Origin: Nannocystis pusilla
Lineage (GTDB): Bacteria > Myxococcota_A > Polyangia > Nannocystales > Nannocystaceae
DNA: 64,000 nucleotides
Assembly: GCF_026626665.1 (NCBI RefSeq)
Contig: NZ_JAPNKE010000002.1
Coordinates: 8,514,001 to 8,578,000 of the forward strand
Direction: 5' to 3'
Every line of letters begins with the position of its first letter. The stretch's first letter is position 1. The notes beneath the pieces are model-generated. The model did not search any database. It was not told where the DNA came from and saw nothing but the letters and a program-made list of their open reading frames with translations. Shown here one piece after another: positions 9,101 through 17,365 of this stretch. A program made the position numbers and the translations under genes.

Positions 9101-9181
9101 CCACCCGCCGAGGGCGGAGCCCATCGAGCGCAGCGGGTTCTTGTCTTCGTCCTTCGGCTTGCGGGTGTCGTCGCTGCTCAT
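6131..9181 (-). CDS. Dynamin-family GTPase with N-terminal helical (TPR-like) region; two compensating frame breaks
   Basis: This is the second of two adjacent dynamin-like GTPases. The N-terminal 240 residues are helical and TPR-like. The GTPase domain starts near residue 555: P-loop GEFSSGKST, switch PTTTTINFF, G3 DTPGLNAL, G4 NKVD. A long helical region follows to the end. Between about 8441 and 7870 the main frame reads as Arg/Pro-rich nonsense, while the sensible sequence (PARPEWEEHLVRIHLLLG) is in another frame. A loss of one GC in the run at 8441-8448 and of one G in the G5 run at 7870-7874 would explain this; together they restore the frame. Such proteins typically remodel or fuse membranes. 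The ATG at 9181 overlaps the stop of the upstream GTPase gene (ATGA). Confidence 0.85.
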   Translation of the reverse strand: MSSDDTRKPKDEDKNPLRSMGSALGGWAKRMGTILSEVTQQGPPEEVARAISQARELSLTGDYAGAATRLREPLMQRPGDAHLKLALAITRVAQVLTGNAHLSVLLELAEPPNKRGERALPETLAEATRLLLRDEFDPALDQLRRGRKLVEDAAEPALHDARFLLNLLTTLLQVRRGRFERGLLEFQRARARLPEGTRGPLRALLIREGAQLLLAEDHLDEAIAWLTGEADLGNTAAEVEQGTAAARLPLGGPRGQGRSRRRRGRAREAPRSPRVGGAPRPHSPAPRDRVRGARARPPPPPARPAEPAAQAVVGPVRGRGLARRRLRREPLDPRERARRPRRRRRLGCRRAAGAAPPGAGPRRPAGRSPVRWDSRADPPAPAGRGRICPRGAAARQRPPAPARQRRARRRRLPPRSAAALPQSARPRRSVRPRRDLPLRDASQRLGVLRGQRALASAEFCLKSHVPGDSQPVNLHEAAQEYLVEVLTESPEHTRARALLAQLAQPLQSNRLEDLLAAATALLAAIPSRVLGVPITGVADALSGVIAARERLARPLTIAVMGEFSSGKSTFVNALLGEVVAPMGVLPTTTTINFFRRGPTGGARVHYRDGSISTVARGEVHTFLRGLDDVAASRVRHMEIERTSARMGEAAVVDTPGLNALDGFHERVAREFVDEADAIIWIFSATRGGAASEAGVLKSMRADGRQVLGVLNKVDTLDPEERAELTDYLKQQFGDVLLDIIPVCASDALELRTGSADPEARHDDPFRAVEDALEKHFLAHARELKRSLAARRLGDALARTGAAVREAIAGLEIRASQTGPVGSDPTHLEARLVALGDKVYGQLLALDDLLTRECLALGVLRAGAGGKILVTEQDVTYLTAVLRDSILRALQADLGELSQEPDSDAFSDILAARLVPWAQGYLDSLESSGFIASLIHEHGHGVAKGEAALRERYRSALAPVAASWRKFIRGQVRAIRQSIAQMQHRTASAPSAEALRLRATTLAGVDALLSGLEQVAP

Positions 9182-11021
9182 CGCGCTTGCTCGGGGGCGA
9201 TCGGGACCGCGGCGATCTGGGCGCGAAGGTCGGCGAGCCGGGGCTCGAGCGCGCGGAGCTCGGCGGCCGCGGTCTTGCGCGCCTCGCTGGCTGAAGAGAC
9301 AGGTTGTAGGACGGGCTCGCTCGCGGGCGGCGTCGGCGTTGGTGTCGGATCGGCGGGCGGCAACGCGGCGTGCTCGTCGAGGTCGAGCACGCGCTGCAGC
9401 AGCGACTGCAGCTGATCGCCGAGCTGACCGTGGGCGAGCACGAGGATCTCCTCGAGCGTGGCGACATGGTCGTCGACGGCGCGGACCAGCGCCGACTCGA
9501 GCTCGCCGAACGCGGTGGCCAGCGCCGAGGGGACGCTCTCGCGCGCGGCGGTGCGGACCTCGCGGACGGAGCGCTCGCGCAGGACCATGGTGGCCAGCGG
9601 GGCGGCGACCGTCATCACCAGGCCGGTGACGATGTTGCCGAAGTACATCACCGCGGTGCCGGCGATGCCGACGGCGAGCGTGCCGGCCTCGACGAACACC
9701 GAGGGCGGGCGGATGTGGATGACCGGGCCGCGCAGGCCGAGGCTGAGCATCGCGGTGGCGAGGCGGCGCTGCGCCTGCTCGCCGCAGGTCTGCATGACCT
9801 CGCGCGTGAGGCCCTCGAGCGCGAGGCGCAGCCGCTCGGCCTCGCTGTAGACGAAGTGCATGAGCGCGTCCTGCGAGGCGCTCGGCAGCAGCTCGGCGGT
9901 GATGCGCAGGTCGGCGCGCTCGAGCTGCTTGAAGATCGCCTCCTCGAGCTCGCCGCGGAAGTTGGCCAGGTGCTCGCGCGTGCGGGCGACGATCTCGGCG
10001 CGGCGGGTGGCGATGGTGGCGCGCTGCTGCTCGACGTCGAGCTGCTGCTCGATGAAGGCCTTGCGCACGGCCTCGAGCTCGTCGCGCACGGCCGCGTGCT
10101 CGAGCCGCAGGGCGCGGGCCAGGGTGGCGGCGTGGTGGGCGAGCAGGTCGGCGTTGCGCAGCAAGTAAGTGCGGGCGCGCGGCGGCGACAGGTCGCGGGT
10201 CTTTCCGGCGAGCTGCTTGAGGCGCTCGCGCAGGCGCAGCACCTCGCGCACGCCGAGGTGTCCTTGGCCGGGTCCTTGGCGGCGGTGCGCGCGTCGGTCT
10301 GGAAGATCTCGAGCGGGCCCGGGATCATGCTCGCGAGCTGGGCCTCGATGTGCGAGAGGACCGCCGGGCGCTCGGCCTCGGGGATCAGGTCGACGCGGTT
10401 GAGCGCGAGGAGCAAGGTGGCGCCGCTGTCACCGAGACCGCCCACGGCGATCAAGGCGTCGCGCAGGAAGGCGAGCTCGGTGCGCTTGAGCACCTGCGTG
10501 GCGTCGAGGACGAGCAACAGCGCGTCGCCGCGGGGCAGCTCGCCGCGGCTGATGAGGGTGCGCAGACGGAGGATGTCGTTGATGCCGGGCGTGTCGATCA
10601 GCTCGAGCTCGGGCGGGAGCTGCTCGCTGGTGGTGGTGACGACCAGCGAACCCTCGATCGGCGACTTGCCGCGCGCGAGCTCGGCGAAGCGCTCGGGTGC
10701 GAGGATCTCGGAGCCGGCGGCGCCGTGCAAGCGGCGCTCGGTGGTGTCGCCGCGGACCAGCTGGACCACCGCGCCGGTGGTCGGCGTGACGCCGGTGGGC
10801 AGCAGCGCCTCGCCGAGGAGCGCGTTGATCAGGGTGCTCTTGCCCTGCTTGATCTCCCCGAGCACGAGCACGCGCAAGCGCGACTCGGTGAGGCGACGCG
10901 TGGTCTCCTCGAGGACCTGGGCGCCGAGGCGCGGCAGGCCGAGTTGGTCCGCGGCCTGGCGCAGGCCATCGGCGAGGTGGAGGAGGGCGGAGGAAACGGA
11001 GTCCGTAGGAGAGCTCGTCAT
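9178..11021 (-). CDS. Dynamin-family GTPase with C-terminal membrane segment; one frame break near 10255
   Basis: This is the first of the GTPase pair. The N terminus carries the G domain: P-loop GEIKQGKST at about residues 55-63, PTTGAVVQL, G3 DTPGIND and G4 NRVD. After DARTAAKDPAKD the frame breaks at about 10250-10265. The continuation (REVLRLRERLKQLAGKTRDL) is one base out of phase and runs through coiled-coil helices. It then passes a hydrophobic stretch (GTLAVGIAGTAVMYFGNIV) and more helices to a Pro-rich C-terminal region. This matches a G domain, neck/trunk and membrane paddle. The start overlaps the stop of the upstream M48-like gene by one base, and the end overlaps the next GTPase, so the three form a tightly coupled operon. 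Paired bacterial dynamins often act as hetero-oligomers; pairing here is inferred. Confidence 0.85.
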
Positions 11022-11947
11022 TACAGGAGCCTCAGTCGCGTGGTGAGGCGCTGATCACAGCGCGCGAGCGGCCAGGCGTCGGCCGGGACCTCGGCGGCGG
11101 GAGCGTCCGCCGGCTGCGCAGCGGCGCTGGTCGCCTCGCCGGCCTCGAGCGCCGCGACGATCTCCTCGGGCGAGGCTTGTTCGCGGCGGTGGCGTTGTTG
11201 CGAGCGAATGCGCGCGACGACGCGGCTGCGCTCGAACTCCCGCAGGGCGCGCTCGCGCTCGGATCGCGGCGAGAAGCTGGGGAGCCAGTCAGGCTGCGGG
11301 CGGCCGCGCCGGTCGAGCGCCTGCAAGGCGGGTTCGAGCTCGCCCGCGGCGAGCAGGCCGGCGCGGTCGGCCGAGAAAACGGCGACCTGACTCCACGAGC
11401 GCAGCGCGGCGCGGACGAGGCCGTGCGTGACGCGGTCGCGCGCACTCATGAGGTGTGCCATGAAGAGGCCGCCGTGGCCGCATTGCAGGTGAGCGAGGCC
11501 CTGCGCGAGGAAGAAGGCGCGCACGGCCGGGGCCTCGGTCTGCAGGCGGTCGTGGTCGAGGACGAGCCACGCGTCGCCGCCGCGAGAGTTGGCGAGCGGC
11601 GCCACGAGCGGCCACATGCCCGAGGCGCGACCCTTCGCAGAGACGAAGCGGATGCCGGGTAAGCCGGCGTGGAGGAGCTCGGCGATCTGGATGAGCTCTT
11701 GCAGAATCGGGAGACTCTCGGCACCTTCGGGGTACTGTAGGTCCCCCGCGGTCATCAGCGTCGTCGCATGTGTACTCCACCGCAACTCGAGCGCGCGCAT
11801 GGCGGTTTGAGCCGCCAACGAGTGGCTGAGCCACTGGAAGCGGCGAAGGTCGACGCCGTAGGCGTAGGTGGCGCGGGCGAGGTCCTGCTCGTAGCCGCGG
11901 AGCTGACGGCGCTGGACGAAGCGGCCGAGGTCGAGTGGGGAGCTCAC
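11021..11947 (-). CDS. M48-like (HtpX/Ste24-related) protein with a degenerate catalytic motif
   Basis: The 308-residue product starts at the GTG at 11947 (VSSPLDLGRFVQRRQLRGYE); longer reading upstream is possible but Arg-rich. The central part resembles soluble M48-type metalloprotease domains: WLVLDHDRL, a helix FFLAQGLAHLQCGHGG where HExxH would be expected, and later SADRAGLLAAG resembling the downstream metal-ligand region. The first His and the Glu of HExxH are missing (QGLAH), so it is probably not an active protease of the classical type. It is the first gene of the operon with two dynamin-like GTPases, which points to a role in membrane homeostasis. Family assignment is by motif pattern only. 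Confidence 0.6.
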   Translation of the reverse strand: MSSPLDLGRFVQRRQLRGYEQDLARATYAYGVDLRRFQWLSHSLAAQTAMRALELRWSTHATTLMTAGDLQYPEGAESLPILQELIQIAELLHAGLPGIRFVSAKGRASGMWPLVAPLANSRGGDAWLVLDHDRLQTEAPAVRAFFLAQGLAHLQCGHGGLFMAHLMSARDRVTHGLVRAALRSWSQVAVFSADRAGLLAAGELEPALQALDRRGRPQPDWLPSFSPRSERERALREFERSRVVARIRSQQRHRREQASPEEIVAALEAGEATSAAAQPADAPAAEVPADAWPLARCDQRLTTRLRLL

Positions 11948-12066
11948 CGGAGCGATTCTAGCAGGCGTGCCACGCGATCTGTCGCCGGTCCGGCCGAAAA
12001 GCCGGAGCGGGCGCAACCAGCTTGCAGGCCTGCGCCGATCTAGGTATGCCCGGCTGCGGATAACTC

Positions 12067-13827
12067 ATGGCAGGTCCCAAACACAGCGAGCTCCCGGCCG
12101 TCGTGGTCCCGCAGCACCTCTGGCTGCGGAGCCCCCGCCCCGTCCAGGGGAAGGTCGTGCAGTGGGCCGTGCCCGGGGTGCTGATCCTGGTCGGGCTGCT
12201 GATGTCGACGACCGCGCTGCGGGTCAGCTTCGTGCTCGCGGGCTTCGGTGTGTTCCTGCTGCTGCCGGGCCTGGTGACCAGCCGGCTCGAGGCGCTCGGC
12301 CGCGAGGTCCTGGCCGCCGATCGCTCCCGCGCCAGCGAGCTCATCACGGAGTTGCCCGAGCGGCCGATCGTCCGCCTGTTCGCGCCGGCCGGCTGGCGCT
12401 CGCTGCAGCTCGCGCTGCTCAACCTCAAGCTGGGCGACGGTCACGCGGCCGCGGCCGGCTTCGCCGAGACGGCCGAGCTGTGTGGCCAGCCCGAGGCGGT
12501 GATGCTGATCAGCGCGCAGGCCCACGCGCACGTGCTCGCCGGCGAGCGCACCAAGGCCCGCGAGCTGCTGCAGAAGCTGACGACGGCCAACTTGCTCGGC
12601 CCGCGCGACCAGCTCGACCTCGGCATCGTCCTGCTGATCGAGAGCAAGAAGTTCAAGCAGGCCCTGAGCTACATCGAGAACGCGCGCAAGACGATCGGCG
12701 AGCACCCGCGCGTCGTCGCCGCGCAGGCGCTCGCGCTGCAGAAGCTCGAGCGCATCGACGAGGCGTCGGTGCTGCTCGAGCAGGTGCAGATCGCGACCAA
12801 GGACGCGACGAACGACTCGGTCGCCGACGACCTGATCAAGCGCGCCCGCAAGGGGCTGCAGGACTACCTCGAGGCGCAGCTCCGTCGCGAGCGTCGCGCT
12901 CGTTCGCGGCGCACGACGATCGTGGTGTCGAGCGAGGCCGCAGCCAGCGAGATCGTGTCGGGCGAGATCGGCAGCGGCGGCGAGCCGACGGCCAGCGAGA
13001 CCAACGAGGCGCGCTCCGAGGCCGCCGAGCCGACGCGGAGGTTCGGGCCGGTCGAGACGCCGACGCCGGCCCCCGTCGCTGCGCCGCCGAAGCCGGCCGC
13101 GCCGATCGAGCGCGACCCCGACGCGCCGCGCCAGGGCCTCGAGATCGATCTGTTCTCGACGCCGCACACGTCGGCGCCGCCGCTGTCGGAGCTGCTCAAG
13201 GACAGGAACAGCGACGACTCGAAGCCTCGCATCGACTCGGTCGCCGCGGCGCTGTCGTCCGAGGTGCCCGCGAGTCCGGCCCCGCCGCCGAGCCTCATCG
13301 TGCCCGACATCGGTCATACGCCGCTGCCGGTCGCGCCGCCCGTCATCGGGGCGCCGCGCGTCGGCGGGACGATGCCGTTCACGCCGGGCCCCGCTCCCGA
13401 GGGGAAGGCCGCGGCCCCGGCCGCTCCGCCGCCGGCTCCGACCCCGCGGGCGACGTCGCTTTTCATGCCCGGACCGGTGACGCCGCCCGTAGCGACGCCG
13501 GCCGCGACGCCGCCGGAGGCCAAGCCCGACAGCGACGCGCCGACGATGCGTCGGCGTCAGACGCTGCTCGGCGTGCTGCCGACGAACGAGCCGAGCAAGC
13601 CGCCGGCCCCGAGCTTGCCGTCGCTCAACAACGTCGGCGCACCGCCGCCGCCGCAAGGCGCACCGTTCGCGCCGGCGATGCCGCGGACGGGGCTGCCCAC
13701 GCGCGGCACGACGCGGCTCGACTTGCCGGCGATCGGCTCGCCGCCGCCGCAGAACCCCGCCGGCCCCGCGCCGGTGTTCCGGGCGCCGCCGAAGCCGGGG
13801 CAGAAGAACGACGAGAAGAAGGGGTAG
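12067..13827 (+). CDS. Membrane protein with two N-terminal transmembrane helices, TPR-like region and long Pro/Ala-rich tail
   Basis: The 586-residue protein of unknown function has two closely spaced membrane helices at about residues 32-70 (VPGVLILVGLLMSTTAL; FVLAGFGVFLLLPGLV). An alpha-helical repeat region at about 80-270 has TPR spacing (LLNLKLGDGHAAAAGFAETA; QALALQKLERIDEASVLLEQ). From about residue 280 it is disordered, rich in Pro, Ala, Glu and Thr. The ATG at 12067 is preceded by a short divergent spacer shared with the M48-like gene. It converges on another Pro-rich membrane protein gene, with a perfect hairpin between them. Confidence 0.75.
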   Translation: MAGPKHSELPAVVVPQHLWLRSPRPVQGKVVQWAVPGVLILVGLLMSTTALRVSFVLAGFGVFLLLPGLVTSRLEALGREVLAADRSRASELITELPERPIVRLFAPAGWRSLQLALLNLKLGDGHAAAAGFAETAELCGQPEAVMLISAQAHAHVLAGERTKARELLQKLTTANLLGPRDQLDLGIVLLIESKKFKQALSYIENARKTIGEHPRVVAAQALALQKLERIDEASVLLEQVQIATKDATNDSVADDLIKRARKGLQDYLEAQLRRERRARSRRTTIVVSSEAAASEIVSGEIGSGGEPTASETNEARSEAAEPTRRFGPVETPTPAPVAAPPKPAAPIERDPDAPRQGLEIDLFSTPHTSAPPLSELLKDRNSDDSKPRIDSVAAALSSEVPASPAPPPSLIVPDIGHTPLPVAPPVIGAPRVGGTMPFTPGPAPEGKAAAPAAPPPAPTPRATSLFMPGPVTPPVATPAATPPEAKPDSDAPTMRRRQTLLGVLPTNEPSKPPAPSLPSLNNVGAPPPPQGAPFAPAMPRTGLPTRGTTRLDLPAIGSPPPQNPAGPAPVFRAPPKPGQKNDEKKG

Positions 13828-13844
13828 CCCGTCGCGCCGCGGCT

Positions 13845-14075
13845 GCCGGCGTCGGCTCCCTCGGACATCTCGAGCGGGCGGCAGCTCCTCGCTACGACAC
13901 ATGTCGAGCAGGCGGCAGCTCCCCGCTACGACACATGTCGAGCAGGCGGCAGCTCCCCGCTACGACACATGTCGAGCCGGCGTCGGCTCCCCGCGGACAT
14001 CTCGAGCGGGCGGCAGCTCCTCGTGTCGATACATGTCGAGCAGACGGCAGCTCTTCGAGGCAACGCACCGCGGAC
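13845..14075. repeat. 34-bp direct repeat array
   Basis: Copies of a unit containing ACATGTCGAGCAGGCGGCAG begin near 13865, 13899, 13933, 13967, 13997 and 14031. The spacing is 34 bp except for one shorter unit. Copies are contiguous, with no unique spacers between them. Neighbouring units alternate between ACATGTCGAG and ACATCTCGAG. No gene lies here. Confidence 0.85.
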
Positions 14076-14193
14076 TGCCGACGTGCGTCGCCGGCCTCGC
14101 GCACGCGGTCGAGGCTGGGCGCGTGCGGGGCCGAAGAGAAGGGGTCGCTCGTCGGCACGTGCGTGGCCCGAGCCGTCGATCTTCGAATGCACG

Positions 14194-14224
14194 AAGGGCC
14201 ATGTCGCAAGCGACATGGCCCTTT
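14194..14224. terminator. Bidirectional hairpin terminator between convergent genes
   Basis: A perfect 13-bp inverted repeat, AAGGGCCATGTCG, 4-base loop CAAG, CGACATGGCCCTT, lies between the stop codons of the gene ending at 13827 and the minus-strand gene ending at 14246. The flanking T residues are few but present on the plus strand (CCTTT). The stem includes the CATGTC/GACATG half sites of the dispersed palindrome. Confidence 0.75.
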
Positions 14225-14245
14225 CGACATGCGCGAGAAGTCAGC

Positions 14246-15091
14246 TCAGCGGATGCCGGCCAGCGGGTCGTCGGTCGACTCGATCTTGGTGGCCTTGTCT
14301 TCCTTCTTCTTCTTCGGCTCCGTGGAAGACGGCGGGGCGCTGCTGCTGCCGCCGCCACTGCCGCCGCCGGTGCGGCGATCGGTCTCTTTGATCTGGGCGC
14401 CGTGGGTCGCGTCGATCTCGCCGCCCTTGGCGGTGCGCGGGCCCTGCGTGTCGGGCGGGACCTCGCCGCTCTTGATCACCTTGACCTCGGTGGGCGCGGC
14501 CGGCGGGGGCGCCTCTTCGGCGGGCTTGCGGCCCAGGGCGAAGTAGGCACCGGCGCCGCCGAGCACGAGGACGAGGCCGATGATGATGCCGATCTTGCTG
14601 CCCGAGCCGCTGCTCTCGCCGTCGTCGCCGGAGTCGAACGAGGCGGCGGGCGTGGAGGCGAACGCCGGGGAGGACGCGAACGCGGGGCTCTCGGCGGGCG
14701 GCGAGCTGAACGGCGCGGCCGGGGGCACCTCGCCGAAGGGCGAGACGGGAGCCGCGCTGAACGGTGCGGCTGCGGGCGGCGAGCTGAACGGGGCCGCGGC
14801 GGGGGCGGCAGGACGGGCGGGAGCGGCACGAACGGGCTCGGGCTCCGGTGCCGCGTCGTCGAGGTCGTCGCCGGCGTCTTCGGCGTCGTCACCACCGTCC
14901 TGAGCGGCGACGGCTTCGAGTTCGGCGTACAGCGCCCGGATCTTCACCTCGAGGCGCTCGACGGCCTGCGTGTGCATGCGGAGCGTGGCGGGATCGCTGG
15001 CGGTCTCCAGCGCGTCCTCGTGCTTCTTCCGCTCCTCTTCGAGGCTCTCGAGCCGCGCGAGGGACTCCTGAATCCATTCTTCCGTGGCCAT
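14246..15091 (-). CDS. Coiled-coil, single-pass membrane protein with Pro/Ala-rich linker
   Basis: Unknown function. The ATG at 15091 gives 281 residues (MATEEWIQESLARLESLEEE), with a GGAAG-like ribosome site just upstream. Residues 5-65 form a charged coiled coil and residues 66-160 are an acidic then Pro/Ala/Phe/Ser-rich linker (repeated PFSSPPA). One transmembrane helix sits at about 165-187 (KIGIIIGLVLVLGGAGAYFA). A short Lys/Glu-rich tail ends the protein. The membrane arrangement suggests a cytoplasmic coiled coil tethered to the inner membrane. It is transcribed away from mglA, with a sigma-70-like promoter in the gap. Confidence 0.7.
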   Translation of the reverse strand: MATEEWIQESLARLESLEEERKKHEDALETASDPATLRMHTQAVERLEVKIRALYAELEAVAAQDGGDDAEDAGDDLDDAAPEPEPVRAAPARPAAPAAAPFSSPPAAAPFSAAPVSPFGEVPPAAPFSSPPAESPAFASSPAFASTPAASFDSGDDGESSGSGSKIGIIIGLVLVLGGAGAYFALGRKPAEEAPPPAAPTEVKVIKSGEVPPDTQGPRTAKGGEIDATHGAQIKETDRRTGGGSGGGSSSAPPSSTEPKKKKEDKATKIESTDDPLAGIR

Positions 15092-15150
15092 GATGGGGCT
15101 TCCGCTTCGGTCAGGCGGCTCGCGCGAGGCAGCGCGGACCACTCGAGGGG

Positions 15151-15178
15151 ATAATACACAGCGTTAGAGGCGCTCCAA
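15151..15178 (-). promoter_or_regulatory. Putative sigma-70-type promoter for the coiled-coil membrane protein gene
   Basis: On the minus strand TTGGAG (15173-15178) is followed after 16 bases by TATTAT (15151-15156), about 60 bases upstream of the ATG at 15091. The -10 matches 5 of 6 consensus bases and the -35 only the first three. It stands out as a rare AT-rich patch in this GC-rich DNA. The rest of the 15092-15412 gap holds a copy of the dispersed palindrome half sites near 15360-15387 and no gene. Confidence 0.45.
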
Positions 15179-15412
15179 CTGAATAATTCCGGGCTCTCGC
15201 GGCCGTAAGGCGGGGAACGCGTCGACCGAGCGGCCGGTGTGTCACGGCCGGGAGCGTCGTCCCATGCAGTCGCGGCCTCGCGGCTGTGACTTTAATCTCC
15301 ACGCGGGCGCGACCACGCGACGGGCGCCGGCGGACTGCACGAGGCTGTCGCAAGAGACCTGTCCGATCCAACATGTCCGGACGTACAGAAAGCGAGCTGC
15401 GCTCGCAGGGCG

Positions 15413-16000
15413 CTAGGTGCCCTTGCGCAGCTCGGCGAGCACTTGCTTGGCGAGCGCCTTGAGCGTGTCGAACACGCCCTGACCGTTCGGTGCGATGGCC
15501 TCGAACTCGGGGACGCGAGTCGGGTTGAGCGCGGCGGACAGCTCCTCGATCGACATCGCGTTCGGGAGGTCGCGCTTGTTGTACTGCATCACGTACGGCA
15601 GCTTGTCGAGGTCGTAGCCCTGCTCCTGCAGGTTGATGCGCAGGTTCTCGAGGCTCTCGATGTTCGCGTCGTAACGGGCGTCCTGCGAGTCGGCGACGAA
15701 GCACACGCCGTCGACGCCCTTGAGGATCAGCTTGCGGCTCGCGTCGTAGAACACCTGGCCCGGGACGGTGTACAGGTGGAAGCGCGTCTTGAAGCCCCGG
15801 ATCTCGCCGAGGCTGAGGGGCAGGAAGTCGAAGAACAAGGTCCGCTCGGTCTCGGTGGCGAGCGAGATCATCTTGCCCTTCGCCTCCGGACGCGTCTTGT
15901 TGTAGATGTACTGCAGGTTCGTCGTCTTGCCGCAGAGTCCAGGCCCGTAATAGACGAGCTTGCAGTTGATCTCGCGCGAACTGTAGTTGATGAACGACAT
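15413..16000 (-). CDS. mglA: MglA-like small Ras-family GTPase
   Basis: The 195-residue GTPase is very like myxobacterial MglA, the switch that sets the leading pole for gliding and type IV pili. It starts MSFINYSSREINCKLVYYGP. The P-loop is GPGLCGKTTN, the switch/G3 region TVPGQVFYDASRKLILKG has the Pro-Gly variant typical of MglA, VADSQ follows, and G4 is NKRDLP. The stop is 15413-15415 and the ATG at 16000 lies 9 bases after the mglB stop, so the two genes form the usual mglBA operon. MglB is its GTPase-activating partner. Confidence 0.95.
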   Translation of the reverse strand: MSFINYSSREINCKLVYYGPGLCGKTTNLQYIYNKTRPEAKGKMISLATETERTLFFDFLPLSLGEIRGFKTRFHLYTVPGQVFYDASRKLILKGVDGVCFVADSQDARYDANIESLENLRINLQEQGYDLDKLPYVMQYNKRDLPNAMSIEELSAALNPTRVPEFEAIAPNGQGVFDTLKALAKQVLAELRKGT

Positions 16001-16009
16001 CGGTTCTCG

Positions 16010-16492
16010 CTAGTCGTTGAACAGGTTGTCGATGTCCTGGTCGGTGATCTCCGCGAACGGGGCCGACTGCGTGGGCACCTTCTTGGCCAGAGCCTCGAAG
16101 ATCGGCACGAGCTCGTCCTGGGCCTTCTTGACGCGGAGACGGACCAGTCCCTGCGTCGTGTTCTTGTCGAACAGCACGACAAGGATGATCCGCCGGCCCA
16201 CCAGCGACATGTGGATCGACATGCCCTTGCCCTCGTGGAACTGGGCGGTGAACTCGTCCTCGCGCAACAGCTGAGCGATGCCACCGGTCGCCGCGACGTT
16301 GCCGGCCACCAGTGAGCTCAACGAGGTCGTATCGAGGGCGGCGCTGTCGCCCGCGGCTGCGACGAGCTGTCCGTTCTTGTCGATGAGGAGAATCGTTCTC
16401 GCTCGCGAGTCCTGATGGAGCCGCTCAGCGATCGCTTGGATCTGCTTCTGCTCCTCTTCATACATCACGAGCTGGGGATTCAGCGGGTTCAA
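16010..16492 (-). CDS. mglB: MglB-like Roadblock/LC7 protein, GAP of MglA
   Basis: The 160-residue roadblock/LC7 fold starts MNPLNPQLVMYEEEQKQIQA. It has the characteristic strand-helix pattern (ARTILLIDKNGQLVAAAGDS; LSSLVAGNVAATGGIAQLL; GRRIILVVLFDK) and ends with a C-terminal extension (DIDNLFND). MglB forms dimers at the lagging pole and stimulates GTP hydrolysis by MglA. AGGAG lies upstream of the ATG. It is the first gene of the mglBA operon. The 267-base gap upstream, to recR, carries no gene that I can see and presumably contains the promoter. Confidence 0.95.
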   Translation of the reverse strand: MNPLNPQLVMYEEEQKQIQAIAERLHQDSRARTILLIDKNGQLVAAAGDSAALDTTSLSSLVAGNVAATGGIAQLLREDEFTAQFHEGKGMSIHMSLVGRRIILVVLFDKNTTQGLVRLRVKKAQDELVPIFEALAKKVPTQSAPFAEITDQDIDNLFND

Positions 16493-16759
16493 GGGTGAGA
16501 CTCCTGAGGCTCGACGTGGGGACCCGGACCTATGTCCATGGGCGCCAAAACCGTAACAAAGTCATTCGGGCAAGTCCATCACGGATGGCAGCCTCGAGCG
16601 AATGCCGGCGCAACACCTCTCCAGGGCCATGGCCCGACGTTCAGGGTCACGCGAGCGCGCGGCGCTCTGTCCGCGTGACGCGGCCATGGCGCGCGTGGGC
16701 ATCGAGACCCCGACCCGGACCGCGTCCTCGCGACGAGTCGTTCCGCGCGCCCTCGGGCC

Positions 16760-17365
16760 CTACAGCGCGCGGCGATCCGCGAGCGCCCGATTCAAGGTGT
16801 TCATGTCGGCGTACTCGAGCTCTCCGCCGACGGCGACCCCGCTGGCGATCCGCGACACCTGCACCCCCAGCGGGCGCAGCAGCTTCGCCAGATACACCGC
16901 GGTGGCGTCGCCCTCGACGTTGGGGCTCGTGGCGACGATGACCTCGCGGACGCTGTCACCCTGCAGGCGCCGCAGCAGCTCCTTGACCCGCAGCTCGTCG
17001 GGCCCGACGCCGCCGAGCGGGTCGAGTACCCCGTGCAACACGTGGTAAAGCCCGTGATAGGCGCCGGTGCGCTCGATGGCCATCCGGTCCTGCGGCTGCG
17101 CGACGACGCAGATGATGCCGTGGTCGCGGCGCCGGTCCCGGCAACGCTCGCAGGTGCCGCCGGTACACAGGTCGAAGCAGACCTCGCACAGCCCGAGCTG
17201 ACGATGGACCCCGGCGATCGCGTCGGCCAGCGCCGCCACGTAGTCGCCGTCGGCCTTGACCAGCGACAGCGCCAGGCGCATCGCGGTCTTCTCGCCGATC
17301 CCGGGCAAGCGGGTCAGCAGCGCCGCCAGGCGCTGCAGGGGGTTCTGCGCGTCGTCGCCGGTCAC
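16760..17365 (-). CDS. recR: Recombination mediator protein RecR
   Basis: RecR works with RecF and RecO to load RecA on gapped DNA. The 201 residues include the helix-hairpin-helix LLTRLPGIGEKTAMRLALSL, a four-Cys zinc finger (CEVC, then C and CERC), and the Toprim domain (ICVVAQPQDRMAIERTGAYH; VIVATSPNVEGDATAVYLA). The C-terminal motif is VSRIASGVAVGGELEYAD. The start ATGA overlaps the ybaB stop, giving the conserved dnaX-ybaB-recR order. Confidence 0.96.
   Translation of the reverse strand: MTGDDAQNPLQRLAALLTRLPGIGEKTAMRLALSLVKADGDYVAALADAIAGVHRQLGLCEVCFDLCTGGTCERCRDRRRDHGIICVVAQPQDRMAIERTGAYHGLYHVLHGVLDPLGGVGPDELRVKELLRRLQGDSVREVIVATSPNVEGDATAVYLAKLLRPLGVQVSRIASGVAVGGELEYADMNTLNRALADRRAL

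Noticed and set aside
13845..14075. Possible CRISPR array (regular 34-bp repeats)
   Set aside because: Units are contiguous with no unique spacers, and no cas genes are present. The 69-bp, 66-bp and 54-bp arrays were rejected for the same reason.
16495..16941. Small plus-strand frame upstream of mglB
   Set aside because: Arg/Ser/Pro-rich, overlaps recR antisense, and no ribosome site; treated as promoter region of mglBA.
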